Below are positions 12,301 to 21,440 of a DNA stretch of 64,000 nucleotides, in pieces. Position 1 is the stretch's first letter, and each line of letters begins with the position of its first letter. The notes beneath the pieces were generated by a model. That model searched no databases. It was not told the DNA's origin and saw only the letters and a list, made by a program, of their open reading frames with translations. The stretch is from contig JAFREQ010000040.1 in assembly GCA_025331565.1 (NCBI GenBank), positions 3,427,501-3,491,500 on the forward strand, written 5' to 3'. Origin of the DNA: Holacanthus passer (lineage: Eukaryota; Chordata; Actinopteri; Pomacanthidae). A program made the translations under genes and the position numbers.

Positions 12301-13141
12301 ATTCTGCTGGTCCTCTATTGTAAAACTAGATTTAGAAGTAGTTTCAAGGGCTTTCCTTTAAGGAGTCAGACCATTACAGCCAATAATGCAGCAAACAAAG
12401 ATCAGCAGCAGATTGAATGATGTGGTTGTGCTATTGATAACAAGGACTCGTGTTTGTGTTTCTTTTTTTCTTTGATTTGATGGGTGGGGTGATTGTACTG
12501 CATATTATATACATTATGTATATCTGGGACTGTTTTCATCTTATGGACCCAACAAAGAGGAGCGTTTACAGAAACAAACTTCACGTTAGCTGGACTGATT
12601 AGTTAACTGGGTTGATGTAGTCAGTTCATTGGGTGAAGAAATGGTGAAAGTAAGAGACTATTTGAGCTTAATTGTGAAAGAAACAAGTAGGCCTGGAAAA
12701 AGCCAGTGAGTGGACCCTGAATCAAGATTATTTTGTTGACCTTGGAAACAGCAGCTGACAAATCTCATCTCAAGGTCCACAGATATGTTGTTGAATATAA
12801 TCATCTGTGTAATATAATATATAGCTAAATAGACCCTTGGGTGAGATTGTTTTGTCAACTAACAAAAGGTTTTAAACAATGCAGAATGAGTTCTTCCATC
12901 ACTGTACAATCCAGATTTCCTCTATTTAACTCCAACATTACATTTTCATGCTTGTATGTTAAAGTGTCTTTGTTACATGCATGAGTTTTTGTTTTTCGTC
13001 ACGTAGCTCCTGCGGATGTTCTTCCGGCAGCAGGATGAACTGCGGCGGCTGAAGGAGGAGCTGACCACCAAGGACGTGCGGATACGCCAGCTGGAGCTGG
13101 AGCTCAACAACCTGAAGAACGTTAGCCCCAACAACGTCTGA
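6264..13141 (+). CDS. coro2b: Coronin-2B, 3' ten coding exons (5' partial)
   Basis: Actin-binding WD-repeat protein of the type II coronin group, linked in mammals to focal contacts and the neuronal cytoskeleton. Exons: 6264-6380, 7167-7316, 8017-8181, 9371-9487, 9585-9689, 10600-10696, 11011-11123, 11339-11429, 12127-12266 and 13007-13141. All have GT donors and AG acceptors, and reading phase is kept at every junction, giving 409 codons plus TGA. With the ~70 missing N-terminal residues the total fits the usual ~480 aa. Visible are successive WD blades (VCGHQGNVLDIKWNP, GHSRRVGLIEWHP, CHSDVILSMSFNTDGS, RLLTTGVSRWNTRQIALWDQ, LFPFYDADTHMLYLAGKGDG), the coronin signature VMPKHGLDVGACEVFRFYKL, EPISMIVPRR, QEDIYP, and a C-terminal leucine-heptad coiled coil. 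The unit KEKKSVVVNGIDLLENVP is specific to CORO2B rather than CORO2A. Which teleost-duplication copy this is cannot be told. Confidence 0.95.
7167..7316 (+). CDS. coro2b: coro2b exon: WD blade 'GHSRRVGLIEWHP'
   Basis: 50 codons, phase 0 at both ends; acceptor GGCAG, donor GTACAA. It begins VRVWEIPDGG and ends FSAGYDYK, the WD strand and loop typical of coronins. It is much more GC-rich than the introns around it. Confidence 0.95.
7431..7456. repeat. Short tandem 10-mer in coro2b intron
   Basis: The unit TACTGTTCGA occurs twice in tandem, followed by a partial third copy (TACTGT). Confidence 0.8.
7590..7780 (+). repeat. Dispersed 'GCAACTA/ATTAATC' repeat, copy 2 (degraded)
   Basis: It shares with the copy at 3279 the words CTTCTTAAATGTGAGGACAT, TGTAAACTGAATATTT, GATGACACCTTTGGCTC and a terminal GATAAAAATAATGCTGCA. 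It is more diverged and its left end is unclear. Confidence 0.55.
8017..8181 (+). CDS. coro2b: coro2b exon: WD blade 'CHSDVILSMSFNTDGS'
   Basis: 55 codons, phase 0 at both ends; acceptor CATCAG, donor GTCAGA. It starts ILIWNLEIGEPVKMIDC and ends LRVIEPRSGAVLQ, nearly identical to vertebrate CORO2B. Confidence 0.95.
8384..8852 (+). mobile_element. Tc1/mariner-like transposon remnant (internally deleted)
   Basis: The left end (TATATGGCCAAAAGTATG) and right end (CACATTTTGGCTATATTG) are inverted relatives, as in Tc1-like elements whose ends read TATATTGCCAAAAGT. Inside, on the plus strand, is a decayed 3' part of a transposase: translated words around EEFDLPSQSPDLNPIAHLG and RPTSVLHLTNALV recall the SPDLNPIEHLWDEL and PTSVPDLTNALLEEW region. 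Most of the transposase is missing and the frame is broken, so the copy cannot move on its own. It sits in a coro2b intron. Confidence 0.75.
9371..9487 (+). CDS. coro2b: coro2b exon: WD blade 'RVVFLGNMKRLLTTG'
   Basis: 39 codons, phase 0 at both ends; acceptor CATCAG, donor GTCAGA. It reads QASCKNHRVN through TRQIALWDQ, a hallmark coronin segment. Confidence 0.95.
9585..9689 (+). CDS. coro2b: coro2b exon: 'DGLSGLLFPFYDADT'
   Basis: 35 codons, phase 0 at both ends; acceptor TTCCCAG, donor GTCAGC. The intron before it is only 97 bp. It ends THMLYLAGK, part of the last propeller blade. Confidence 0.95.
10096..10126. repeat. CATA microsatellite
   Basis: About seven tandem CATA units in the 910-bp intron between the exons at 9585 and 10600. 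Confidence 0.9.
10600..10696 (+). CDS. coro2b: coro2b exon: 'GDGNIRYFEITTEKP'
   Basis: 97 nt, starting in phase 0 and ending one base into a glycine codon; acceptor TGACAG, donor GTGAGT. It encodes the end of the propeller and the turn MEFRSPAPQKGLG. Confidence 0.95.
11011..11123 (+). CDS. coro2b: coro2b exon: coronin C-terminal extension signature
   Basis: 113 nt; acceptor TCTGCAG, donor GTGAGT. It completes the split glycine and encodes VMPKHGLDVGACEVFRFYKL and EPISMIVPRR, the conserved stretch packing against the propeller in all coronins. Confidence 0.95.
11339..11429 (+). CDS. coro2b: coro2b exon: 'SDTYQEDIYPMTAG'
   Basis: 91 nt; acceptor TTTGCAG, donor GTAAAC. It encodes SDTYQEDIYPMTAGTEPALS and ATEWLSGINR, ending one base into an aspartate codon. 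Confidence 0.94.
12127..12266 (+). CDS. coro2b: coro2b exon: CORO2B-specific linker
   Basis: 140 nt; acceptor AAACAG, donor GTATGT. It runs from DPVLMSLKDGYHRPNQ to LLENVPPRTENE. The segment VFKAPVKEKKSVVVNGIDLL separates CORO2B from CORO2A, which has a longer, different linker. Confidence 0.95.
13007..13141 (+). CDS. coro2b: coro2b terminal coding exon: coiled coil and stop
   Basis: 44 codons plus TGA (13139-13141); acceptor ACGTAG, so TAG rather than the CAG used by most of the other introns. It encodes MFFRQQDELRRLKEELTT and IRQLELELNNLKN, a leucine-heptad coiled coil used for oligomerisation in coronins, ending VSPNNV. Confidence 0.95.
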   Translation, partial: LLRMFFRQQDELRRLKEELTTKDVRIRQLELELNNLKNVSPNNV

Positions 13142-14951
13142 CCTCTCGGCCTCCTGGACTGGCAAAGCTGCTTCCTTTGCCCCCCAATTCTGACCTCCAG
13201 CAAGCTTCTGAGCCCTCCCACCCCTCTTTTTTGATATAGCTATCACATTATATCATAACTTCATTCCTGCTGCCCTGCGTAGTGCACACAATATGATAAC
13301 TATTGGATAATGTAACTGGTGCAATTACAGGAATATTGTAATTATGACAAGTAATGGAGGGAAGGTGTTCATGGATTGCCACCTTAACATGAAATCCATG
13401 ATCGAGAAGGTTTGTGATCCAATCGGTTGAGTTATAATCTATGTTTCTACAACTTAATATTCTTGATCGAGCACATTCTTAAGTGTTATGATCAGTTCTT
13501 TTCTGACAGACCTGCCGTGTGTTTGTCTCACTATGCCTTCCCTCATCATTCTCGCGGCAATACACTCCTACACTCGTCCTCCTGTAATAACCAAACCCTC
13601 ATCTAGTTCTCATTTATTGCTGAGGCAAAACTGGAGGATAAAAAGACTGTCACTGGCTCCTGTTTTTCTTCCCCAAGGCCTTAGACCCTGCTGCAGACAC
13701 AGATTGCAGCGAGCTGCAGCATCCTCTCAAAATGGCTGACGTGAAGTGGTTTTGCAGCTGACAGACGAGACGAGCTTTTGCAGACATGGGTCATGTTTTT
13801 TCCACAGAGCTGCTTTCCCGTAACTTCTTTACTGTCCTATGAATGTTGTTGGTTGTAAATTTACTTCACAGTGCTGACCTATAGCTACACAGATGCAGTC
13901 TTTCCTCCTAAGGAAAATAGATAGTTCACTTACAGAAAGTATTTTCATTCTTTATTTAAATAGTGGGAAAGCAGCAGGGGGAGACATGGATCCAGAGGTG
14001 GTGTACTTCACTACTCGAATATAGTCTGAAGGGAAGCTTTGCTGGCTGTTAATGGTTTTTAGGGCTAATTTTGAGGATGGGGGTTCTGTATATTTGCTTC
14101 TATTTATTTTTCACATTTTACCTTTTTAGCTAATAACATGTATATTTGTTAATCCCATTGTTTTGTATGATGTGGCTGTGCAAGTAATGATTGTGATGCT
14201 TTCTAGATTTGGCTGAATGTTTCTGGTTGAAATGGTGCAAGATTTGTGTGAAACTGTACCTTAAACGGTATTAGATCTTTGACTCCAACTACATAACTTC
14301 AAATAAGTTATAAAAATGTATTCTTGCCTATTCCTAACAGTGCAGAAAACTGTAATAATAACCATCGTTTTACATTTAAACTAAGTATATCGCTATTACT
14401 GAAATGTGTTTACCTGTAGATGTGTAATTTTGCTCTAGAGATTCTGGGTCATCTGCCTCTCCTTCTGCACTTCTACATCAACAAACTCAGGCTAAATTGC
14501 AGTTTAAATGCCTCTGTTTTATCATTGAACAGGTTTTTTTGCCTACAGTCTGAAATTCAAGAGAAATGGGCACTGGATTAACATTTGATTGGCTCTATTG
14601 TGCCAGCCAGGTTCAAGCAGTTACCAAAAACATTCTGCTCAACATGTGTCTTTTAATCCAGGCCCAGCCACATTCAGCCTTGTCTTATTACTGATTCAAC
14701 TCATGGTGGACTAAGATAAGAAAAAGATGAATCAGCTGCATGCACAGCAAGAGCAGAGTTTATACCCTGAGTAAGTAAGTAAGTTAAGGACTGAAGTTCA
14801 CAAGTCTTCCCTCATCACATCATAGTGGGGACATAAAGGGTCCAAGGTTTTAAAGCTTCAGCTGAAACAATCAGAAAGAAAAAAAACATGAACCCTTTAT
14901 ATGTAGACTTGAGCTATATTCATGGTAAATGCATGTGTTTCATGCAGGAAA

Positions 14952-14957
14952 AATAAA
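14952..14957 (+). terminator. Possible coro2b poly(A) signal (proximal)
   Basis: AATAAA about 1.8 kb after the coro2b stop codon. Confidence 0.4.
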
Positions 14958-15579
14958 AGGCTACAGTGAAAGTGGGAAAAGGATCAACTACAGTGGAGAG
15001 ACAGGTGGAGGTTGCAGCTGGAGTAATGCTGTCAGGGCCTCTCATGTAGATGCACTGAGGACTAAAATCAACCACTTAAATCTACTGGCAGTGTTATGTT
15101 TTCATAAGTGTATAATCACCTGAAACTAGGAATCGTTGTGATTTTGTTACCTTAGAATGAGCCCTTTAGATCTATTGTACATATGAGTAGGTCCTCCTCA
15201 ACAGAGTCTGCAATGTTTCTACAGCAGCCCACAACAGACGAACCAAACACCGGCTCTCGGGTGGGCCTTTTGCATTTTTCACGGCCACCGTAGGTTCTCC
15301 TCGACTGAAACTCTCTTCATACACTGAACTTTTTTTTTAAACCTTTTTGGGAAGGCTGAAATTAGTTTGGTCTTTGGTAGTAATGTAAGTCTTGTTCAGT
15401 ATAGAGTTAACAGTATCACATGTCAGTCTGCTGAAAAATGCATCCTGGATCAGTTTCCATGTGGAGAAAACTCATCAATACCTGATGACCTAAAACTGGA
15501 ATATTCTGCATACACTTTACCATTTGACTTGACTATGTTGTACAAGGACCACAACAAATCAAAACATATATAAAAGGGA

Positions 15580-15585
15580 TTTATT
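15580..15585 (-). terminator. Possible anp32a poly(A) signal
   Basis: AATAAA on the minus strand (TTTATT on plus), the only exact hexamer I see in that orientation between the anp32a stop and 15500. Confidence 0.45.
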
Positions 15586-15739
15586 GAAGTGAATGGGAGG
15601 GAAAAAGAAACAATTTGGCTGATGACAGTGGATTTAACAGAGTGTAAAATCACTGAGGTAGGCCAATTTGACCATTACGTATAATAGTGAAAACGAAGTC
15701 CAAATAACTGACTGTTTTCCAGAGTTTACACTTTGAAAC

Positions 15740-15745
15740 AATAAA
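15740..15745 (+). terminator. Possible coro2b poly(A) signal (distal)
   Basis: AATAAA on the plus strand, 2.6 kb after the coro2b stop and inside the inferred anp32a 3' UTR. Confidence 0.35.
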
Positions 15746-16750
15746 TTTTCAATGCACATACTGTAAGTTGCGGTTGTAACCTCCATTTATATCAAGTACT
15801 TCTCTACACTACCACCACAAATTCAAACATTGCCACCTGCGTGTCACAGAAAAGAACATGGAAAAAGCGATAATGAGATCTGATGTTGAACATTTCTCTT
15901 TATGGAAAGATTATGCATACAAAGTTATGTTCAAATTCAAGAAATTTCACACTGCGTATTTTAGATAAAGCAGCATACATATTTAATATCTTATTACAAT
16001 TCATAGTTTCACCTCAGTTGTCTGTTCAATGTCTGCCGTCATCAAAGAGAATACAAAAAAATAGATTTGGTCATTATTTACAAGAACACGTAATTTCCGA
16101 ACTATCAAAGCTGAGGGTTTAAGGAGGAGGAGCAGCTTTGACAAGGGCAGACATTTTTTTGCTATGATTTAAAAATATGCCCTGTGAGGGTCACACTGTG
16201 CATGTTCAGACAGAAGTTTCACACCAGGACAGCAGAGAGTATTGGCATACTGGTGACACTACAAATACATAACTTACATTAAAAAAAAAAGTACAATGCA
16301 AAAATAAGTTTAAGACGAGAGGACAGCCATACATGAAATCCAGTAGTTGACTTTAAAATGTATTAGACATGCACTCTTTTTTTGTTTCATTTTGTTTTTT
16401 TCTTTTGAAGGGGGGTCTTAAAATACATAAGTCATCAGAAACTGGTCTTACACAAACAGTGAGAAAAAAAAAAAACATTTCTTAAAAAGGTTTGTCTTTG
16501 CTATTATTTGATAATACAAAATTGGTGTCCACAAAGCAGTTAAAAGTGGACCATAAAGACTGGAACACGGGAGCATCAAAGGTACATAAATTTAACTTAT
16601 TTCTCCAGACAACCCCATCTACCTGACTGGCCAATAACAAAAACCACTCCTACTGCAATATGAAACTGGGGGAAAAATACATGGGGTTGTTGGGAAGTGA
16701 CTGGGAGATACAAGTTTAAAACAGTTCACAACTTAGCTTCAAGAGGACTC

Positions 16751-16818
16751 TCAATCGTCTTCATCCTCCTCTCCTTCTTCATCCAGTTCCCTTTTTCTCT
16801 TCTGACCTCGCTCTTCTT
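16751..16818 (-). CDS. anp32a: anp32a last coding exon (NLS-like tail, stop)
   Basis: 68 nt; minus-strand acceptor TTTCTAG and stop TGA at 16753-16751. It encodes EERGQKRKRELDEEGEEDED D, matching the conserved KRKRE-type basic patch and acidic end of ANP32A. Confidence 0.92.
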
Positions 16819-19800
16819 CTAGAAAATAAGAATCACATTTAAAGACACAAACACCAGAATCTAGCAAATAAAGGTTTCCTGTTAAACTTCTCTTTCAGGT
16901 TTATTGCGTCACGACGACAGCAATGCTGGCTCAAACTGTATGCAATTTTCACATTACAAGACCAACTTACATCGCTTTGTGATGGACAATAAAGATTTTC
17001 TGAATCAGCTGAGTCCTAAATCTGTACTATGTACTAAATCTAAGACCGTTTAGAGTGTGTTCACACTGAAAAAATGCCAAAATGAAAACAGAAAAACTAC
17101 TACAAAAATTGTGATTGTAGGAGCAATGCACAAAGAAAATTGAGAAGCTGCCCACAGGAAAAAAGCTTTCCACTGGAAAAAATGACAGCTAATGGTGCTA
17201 AAACCTCCAATAACAATTCAGAAGACAAAAATTAACTATTTAATTTTTGAAAATACCACTTGGCCATCTCTTGGTTAAGTGTGAAAGTTGTGGCTGGATT
17301 GCCTTTGCACTGTGCATGTTGTCATTATTTCCTGTTAGTATAAAAACTGTTTCCTGTTGAGTCGCGCTATGGAGCAATGTTTTAACAAGTCGGTCCCTGT
17401 TTTGTTTCTATCGTGCACATGCAGGAGGACAAACGTGGGCAACGCAATACATATAGGAAGAGAAAAGCCTTCCTGTGTTTAATGCCACACGATACATTGC
17501 CTCTGTCACTTGTTTTGTGCCATTCTGATGCTGCTGCTCAACAGTTTGTGGTGGGAACATGCACAGAAGTTGACAGTGCACCAACAAAAGCAGTAAACTG
17601 GTTAGCAAATGCAGACATAAGCAATGCATGGTTCAAAATATTTTTCAAACCCTGCTTTGCAAACGATTTATGTGGAGGGATACACACTACAGTTTTGGTG
17701 AGTAACACTGAATGTAGAAAACATAACACTGTTTACAAGAAAACTCCACATGTTGATTTCTAGTCAGCCACAATTTTACTCACCTTCATCATCCTCATCG
17801 TCAACCTCTCTGTCATTCAAATCTTCCTCCTCTTCCTCCTTTTTTAAGAAGACAAAGCAAAGTTAGTAGAGGAATTTTAAAATCAACCTTTTTGACAACT
17901 ACAGAACACAAATCTCATTCATTCTCATCCCACCTCTCCACTGAGGTCATCCTCTTCCTCTTCTTCATTCTCCTCTTCATCTTCCTCCCCCTCTTCCTCC
18001 TCCTCGTCTCCTGGTGCTGCATCTTCATCATACTCCTCCTCATCTACATCTGGGTGAAACCAGCTGGTGGTTAATTATGAGCCAAATGTTCAAATGTCAA
18101 GCACCGACCACTTAAAGAGATGCTAGAAAGGACAGACGTATCCACATGAGGGTATGTAAAGCTCTTTGGCTGTAGCCTCAAACTTACCATCTTCATCATC
18201 CTCGTCATCATCCAGGCCCTCTGCGTAAACCTCAGCATCAGAATCTGGCGCCTCTTTGTCGTCTTTGTCGTAGCCGTCCAGGTACGTGAGCTGGGGTAGT
18301 AGCTTGAATACGTTGTCTCTGTATTCGTTCAGGTTTGTCACTTCACAGTTAAACAGATCTAGGCTTTTCAGGGTCCCCAATTCTTTCTGTCAAAAGAAAA
18401 ATCAAGTGTGATGATAAGTACAGTCTGCAGCTGTTTTGTATATTGTGCTTTTTAGAGTTGGGGTTTTAGGGTCTCACTTACCAATGGTTCTATTGTGCTG
18501 AGGTCTTTAATCTTGTTGCCACTGAGGTTGAGATGTGTGAGGTTGGGGCATTTGTCTGCCAGAACTTCCAACCCTCCTGAGATCCTGTTATCGCTGAGTT
18601 CAAGCTGTTGATCAATTAAACAATCAAAATATGCCAAACCTTAATGCCTTTAGTCATAGAATGGTTTTATATGGAAAAGCACCCACCTTTTTGAGTTTAT
18701 TTAATTTCGGCAAATGGGCAACTGTCGTTAGTCCAACATTGATTGTGCTTAGAAATTCCAGCTCCTCAAACTCGTCTGTTAGACCCTCGATCTTGCCTTC
18801 ATTTGAGCGACAGTTGTCTAGCACAAGTTCTTTGACCTGTAGAACAAACAAATACATCTAGTCAGCATTTATCTAATTAAAAACAGTTGATTTATTTGGA
18901 GGCCGCTCTTACAATTTTGATGATTTCCAGCTAATTCCTACTGAGGTTGAATGTAACTTTACTTAGTACAAGTCAATTTAGACAAAGTGTCTGCCAAGTA
19001 TACAAACAGTGAAAACTGGAATGTATTATTTGGCTCATTAAATATATTGTGCTTCAGCTTTTGGGAAGCTTCTGTCCCATTCAAGTACTTTTCATGACTA
19101 GGGCTCATATTTTAAACAGTTAAATAAGATAAGATAAGATAAAGATAAGATAAACCTTTATTCATACTACAGTGGGGAAATTCACAATTAAGTGTTTATC
19201 TAAGGAGCAAAATAACACAGAATGATCTACACTAATTTAACCATAAAACCTTATCTGCAGTCAAAGTGGCTGATAGAACATTAACTCAAGTGCTTGTACT
19301 CTACTTAAGTTCCACTCAATTAGAGTTACAATTCATTTTGCATTTTAAGTTTTTTACCATACAAAATAAATCATATACACATATATATAATTATATCCAA
19401 TCAATTATATATATAATTAATTGAAAAACGCTGTTTGCCAGTACATGCATTAGTAATAAAAATAATGTATTATAAAATAATGAATATATATTAATAATAT
19501 AACACTTGCATGAGTACTTTCATTTATGAAAAATAATACTTCTGTACTTTATTTTAGATTAAATTTGAAATTAGGACTTTTAATTGTAGGGGAGTTTTTT
19601 CTGTTATATTGCTATTTTTACTTCAGTAAAGGATCTATATTTCTCCCATCTGTTTCTAGTTTACTAGACTGGTTAAACACCAATTTATTTTTTTTTTTAA
19701 AAACACAAACGCTAATTACAGATAATAGATAATACAGACAATAAAATATTCTTCCGTCAACATAGTCTTTGAGAAATAGCTAAACAAAATAGGCGCCACA

Positions 19801-21231
19801 TCATATAGTACACAATATGAGCGTGTTTTGGTTCGGCGCATTGATATTTCAATGCGGTCAAAGGTGCGGATATTTTCCCGCGGCCTCGAACGTGACGCAG
19901 CCAATCAGCGCCGAGGACCGGAACTATAAAAATCCTCGTTCTGTAAACAGCAGCTCGCATTTCAGCGCTCAAAGTATCGCGATGCGATAATGGCTTCTGC
20001 TTTCATTACGTAAATATCACATCTAGCTTTTATTTTTCCAGCAGAAATAGACGCGGCGGTTTGTGGGCGTTTATGTTCAATGGCTACCGAGTTAAAGTGT
20101 AATGAGAGACGTGCGCAGATGCACATTGAGTCCAAGCAGACCTACGAGTCGTGCACAGGGTCATTTGTGAGTAGGAGGGGCGGCTGGAGCAGATTAGATC
20201 GCTGCCAGGCAAAAAGCCTCCATTGTTGCTTTGTGCTAAAACAGCCGCTGGTCGGACTGATGGCGTGTGTAGACGTCTGTTAATGAGAAGGTAACGATGA
20301 ATCTGTGCTGTTTGTGTCCAACGAGCGGGATGTTGGCGGTGTTTCGAGTTGCCTTTGTTTCTGGCTAAAATGGCGGCTTGTCCTAGTTCTGGAAAACTAG
20401 AGCAACAACGCGGCTCCTCGTCATGTGTCTCCATCTCTGGTCGACGAGTCTCAATGGGAGAAATTAATCAAACAACAGAAGTTCAAACCGAATCGGGTGT
20501 GTTTTATTACTGTTTCTCCGTGTTTTCGCCCAGCGTGTAGCCGGTGACGGTGCATGCTAACGCCGCTTTCTGTCGCCCATCTGTGCGCACTGTGGCTCCG
20601 GTTCTCGGCTGCAGGCTCACCGGTGCAACCTGCTCCATGTCTGCACGCGCTTCCTGCAGAAATACCCGACTTCACCTGGACGGTTTGATCGACTGTGGGT
20701 GCAGGATGCAGCTGGGAGGCGATAACAGGAGGCTGTGATCTTTATGCATCATTGATAATGTCATGACTTTGAGTATCCGCATCCTTAAGGCGCCAAGTGC
20801 GGCTTCAGGTGAATGCATTTCTCAGTCAAAAGCATGCAAACAGCAAATCAAACAACGAGTAAATAACAACAACACGGGGGTTTTAAACCAGAATGGCTGG
20901 ATCAAAAGTTACAAATATGGCTCCTCTCTCTCACTCGCCTTGTTTATACCGCCTGCGTTAAATAAGCTGTGCAGCATTTTCACAAACGTGATGTTGGAGC
21001 CAAACTAAAGTTGCACCTGCAGCACCTGCCAGCCGGAAACATGCCGCCAGCGGTGAGACCCGACGGCTCCATCATCTTTTAACTTGCAGGAAACTTTGTA
21101 TCTGCACGCCGAGGCAGCACACGAAAGATTCTCCATTAGCCGAAACACAACCGAGCCGAGACGTGAGGCCAACTTACGTCTGACGGAGTGCGGTTCCGCA
21201 ACTCTAGATGAATTCTTTTCTTCATGTCCAT
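16751..21231 (-). CDS. anp32a: Acidic leucine-rich nuclear phosphoprotein 32 A
   Basis: Complete gene of seven coding exons on the minus strand: 21231-21178, 18836-18687, 18604-18482, 18386-18188, 18049-17934, 17838-17784 and 16818-16751, summing to 765 nt (254 aa plus TGA). All junctions are GT-AG and in phase. The family works in nucleus and cytoplasm as PP2A inhibitor, histone-acetylation inhibitor (INHAT) and mRNA-export adaptor partner. The N-terminal ~150 residues are leucine-rich repeats: MDMKKRIHLELRNRTPSD, ELEFLSTINVGLT, CPNLTHLNLSGNKIKDLS, SLDLFNCEVTNLNEYRDN, then the cap LLPQLTYLDGYDKDDKEAP. The rest is an Asp/Glu-rich tail ending with the nuclear-localisation-like QKRKRE. No extra block lies between the repeat cap and the acidic tail. 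It converges with coro2b, as in mammals, which supports anp32a over its paralogues. Confidence 0.95.
17784..17838 (-). CDS. anp32a: anp32a exon: acidic tail, part 2
   Basis: 55 nt; acceptor AAAAAAG, donor GTGAGT. It encodes EEEEEDLNDREVDDEDDE, aligning with the EEDEEGYNDGEVDDEED stretch of mammalian ANP32A. The acceptor has a poor pyrimidine tract (mostly A), so weak or alternative use is possible. Confidence 0.85.
17934..18049 (-). CDS. anp32a: anp32a exon: acidic tail, part 1
   Basis: 116 nt; acceptor CACCCAG, donor GTGGGA (not the commoner GTAAGT/GTGAGT). It encodes VDEEEYDEDAAPGDEEEEEG followed by a Glu/Asp run ending DDLSGE. The plus strand here is a long CT-rich tract, the mirror of the GAG/GAA/GAT codons. 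Confidence 0.88.
18188..18386 (-). CDS. anp32a: anp32a exon: last LRR, cap and start of acidic tail
   Basis: 199 nt; acceptor TTGACAG, donor GTAAGT. It starts KELGTLKSLDLFNCEV, runs through LLPQLTYLDGYDKDDKEAPD and ends in DDDEDDED. Confidence 0.95.
18482..18604 (-). CDS. anp32a: anp32a exon: central leucine-rich repeats
   Basis: 41 codons; acceptor CAACAG, donor GTAAGT. It encodes LELSDNRISGGLEVLADKCP and LTHLNLSGNKIKDLSTIEPL, near-identical to vertebrate ANP32A. Confidence 0.95.
18687..18836 (-). CDS. anp32a: anp32a exon: N-terminal leucine-rich repeats
   Basis: 50 codons; acceptor TCTACAG, donor GTGGGT. It begins VKELVLDNCRSNEGKIEGLT and ends PKLNKLKK. Confidence 0.95.
19120..19195. repeat. 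GATAA-repeat retroelement tail in anp32a intron 1
   Basis: AGATA/GATAA tandem units lead into AACCTTTATTCATACTACAG and TGGGGAAATTC, the familiar 3' tail of a teleost retroelement, here on its own with no body. Confidence 0.6.
19370..19420. repeat. AT-rich simple tract
   Basis: Alternating TA with an imperfect palindrome around TTATATATATAATTAATTG, in anp32a intron 1. Confidence 0.6.
19874..19960 (+). promoter_or_regulatory. Plus-strand core promoter inside anp32a intron 1
   Basis: Within 60 bp and in promoter order on the plus strand are an E2F-type TTTCCCGC (19874-19881), CGTGACGCAG (CRE-like), CCAAT followed by CAGCGC (19901-19905) and TATAAAAA (19925-19932). A start near 19956 is expected about 30 bp after the TATA. 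A TATCGCGATG word (DREF/ZBED1-like TCGCGA core) follows at about 19975. It runs opposite to anp32a and no known gene follows it. What it drives is unknown. Confidence 0.5.
19956..20166 (+). other. Hypothetical first exon of unknown plus-strand transcript
   Basis: If the upstream core promoter works, a first exon could run from about 19956 to a GTGAGT donor at 20167. It holds a 7-codon upstream frame (ATG at about 19990) and an ATG at 20080 whose frame stays open across the donor. The translated 29 residues match nothing I know. Non-coding RNA or no transcript at all are equally possible. Confidence 0.2.
20367..20377 (+). promoter_or_regulatory. YY1-type motif
   Basis: AAAATGGCGGC is an exact match to the usual YY1 promoter core. 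It lies in the GC-rich part of anp32a intron 1, about 0.85 kb from the anp32a start codon. Confidence 0.4.
21178..21231 (-). CDS. anp32a: anp32a first coding exon
   Basis: 18 codons, ATG at 21231-21229, donor GTAAGT. It encodes MDMKKRIHLELRNRTPSD, corresponding to the MEMGRRIHLELRNRTPSD start of human ANP32A. This fixes the start. Confidence 0.95.
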
Positions 21232-21440
21232 CCTCGGTCCGCGCGCCCGTGATATGATCCACACTTTTAATAATTACTGCAAATGCAACTAAGCGCCTCC
21301 AGAACGGGCTGCTGTTGTTCATTCAAACTTGATCCGCTCGGTGGGCGGGAGCACGTTTCAGGATTGTCGTCACCGCCGACCAATGGCGGGCGCCGAATAA
21401 AGAGGGAACGGATTTACAGACACACGGACCAATGAGCGCG
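21232..21440 (-). promoter_or_regulatory. anp32a: anp32a 5' UTR and CpG-rich promoter
   Basis: GC- and CpG-rich sequence directly upstream of the anp32a start codon. It has a GGTGGGCGGGAGC box (Sp1-like, about 21340) and two CCAAT boxes on the plus strand with the same GACCAATG context at 21380-21384 and 21429-21433, 49 bp apart. No TATA box is seen in the anp32a direction. The exact start site cannot be fixed. Confidence 0.7.

Larger units (their letters stand above)
13142..15765 (+). other. coro2b: coro2b 3' UTR (extent estimated)
   Basis: There is no open frame of note after the coro2b stop. The nearest AATAAA in this orientation is at 14952-14957 and a second at 15740-15745, so the UTR is about 1.8 or 2.6 kb. 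It contains AT-rich words such as TATTTATTTTT at about 14100. Which signal is used cannot be read from sequence alone. Confidence 0.5.
15560..16750 (-). other. anp32a: anp32a 3' UTR (extent estimated)
   Basis: About 1.2 kb of AT-rich, non-coding sequence follows the anp32a stop on the minus strand. The end is placed just past the AATAAA at 15585-15580. The UTR contains A/T homopolymer runs near 16280, 16376-16410 and 16465. Confidence 0.5.

Noticed and set aside
17413..17763. 116-codon plus-strand frame between the last two anp32a exons
   Set aside because: It sits wholly within an anp32a intron, has ordinary intron composition, and shows no family match or splice logic.
20084..20434. 116-codon minus-strand open frame in anp32a intron 1
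   Set aside because: It lies in CpG-rich DNA where stops are rare, has no homology I can see, and overlaps the GC-rich promoter block.
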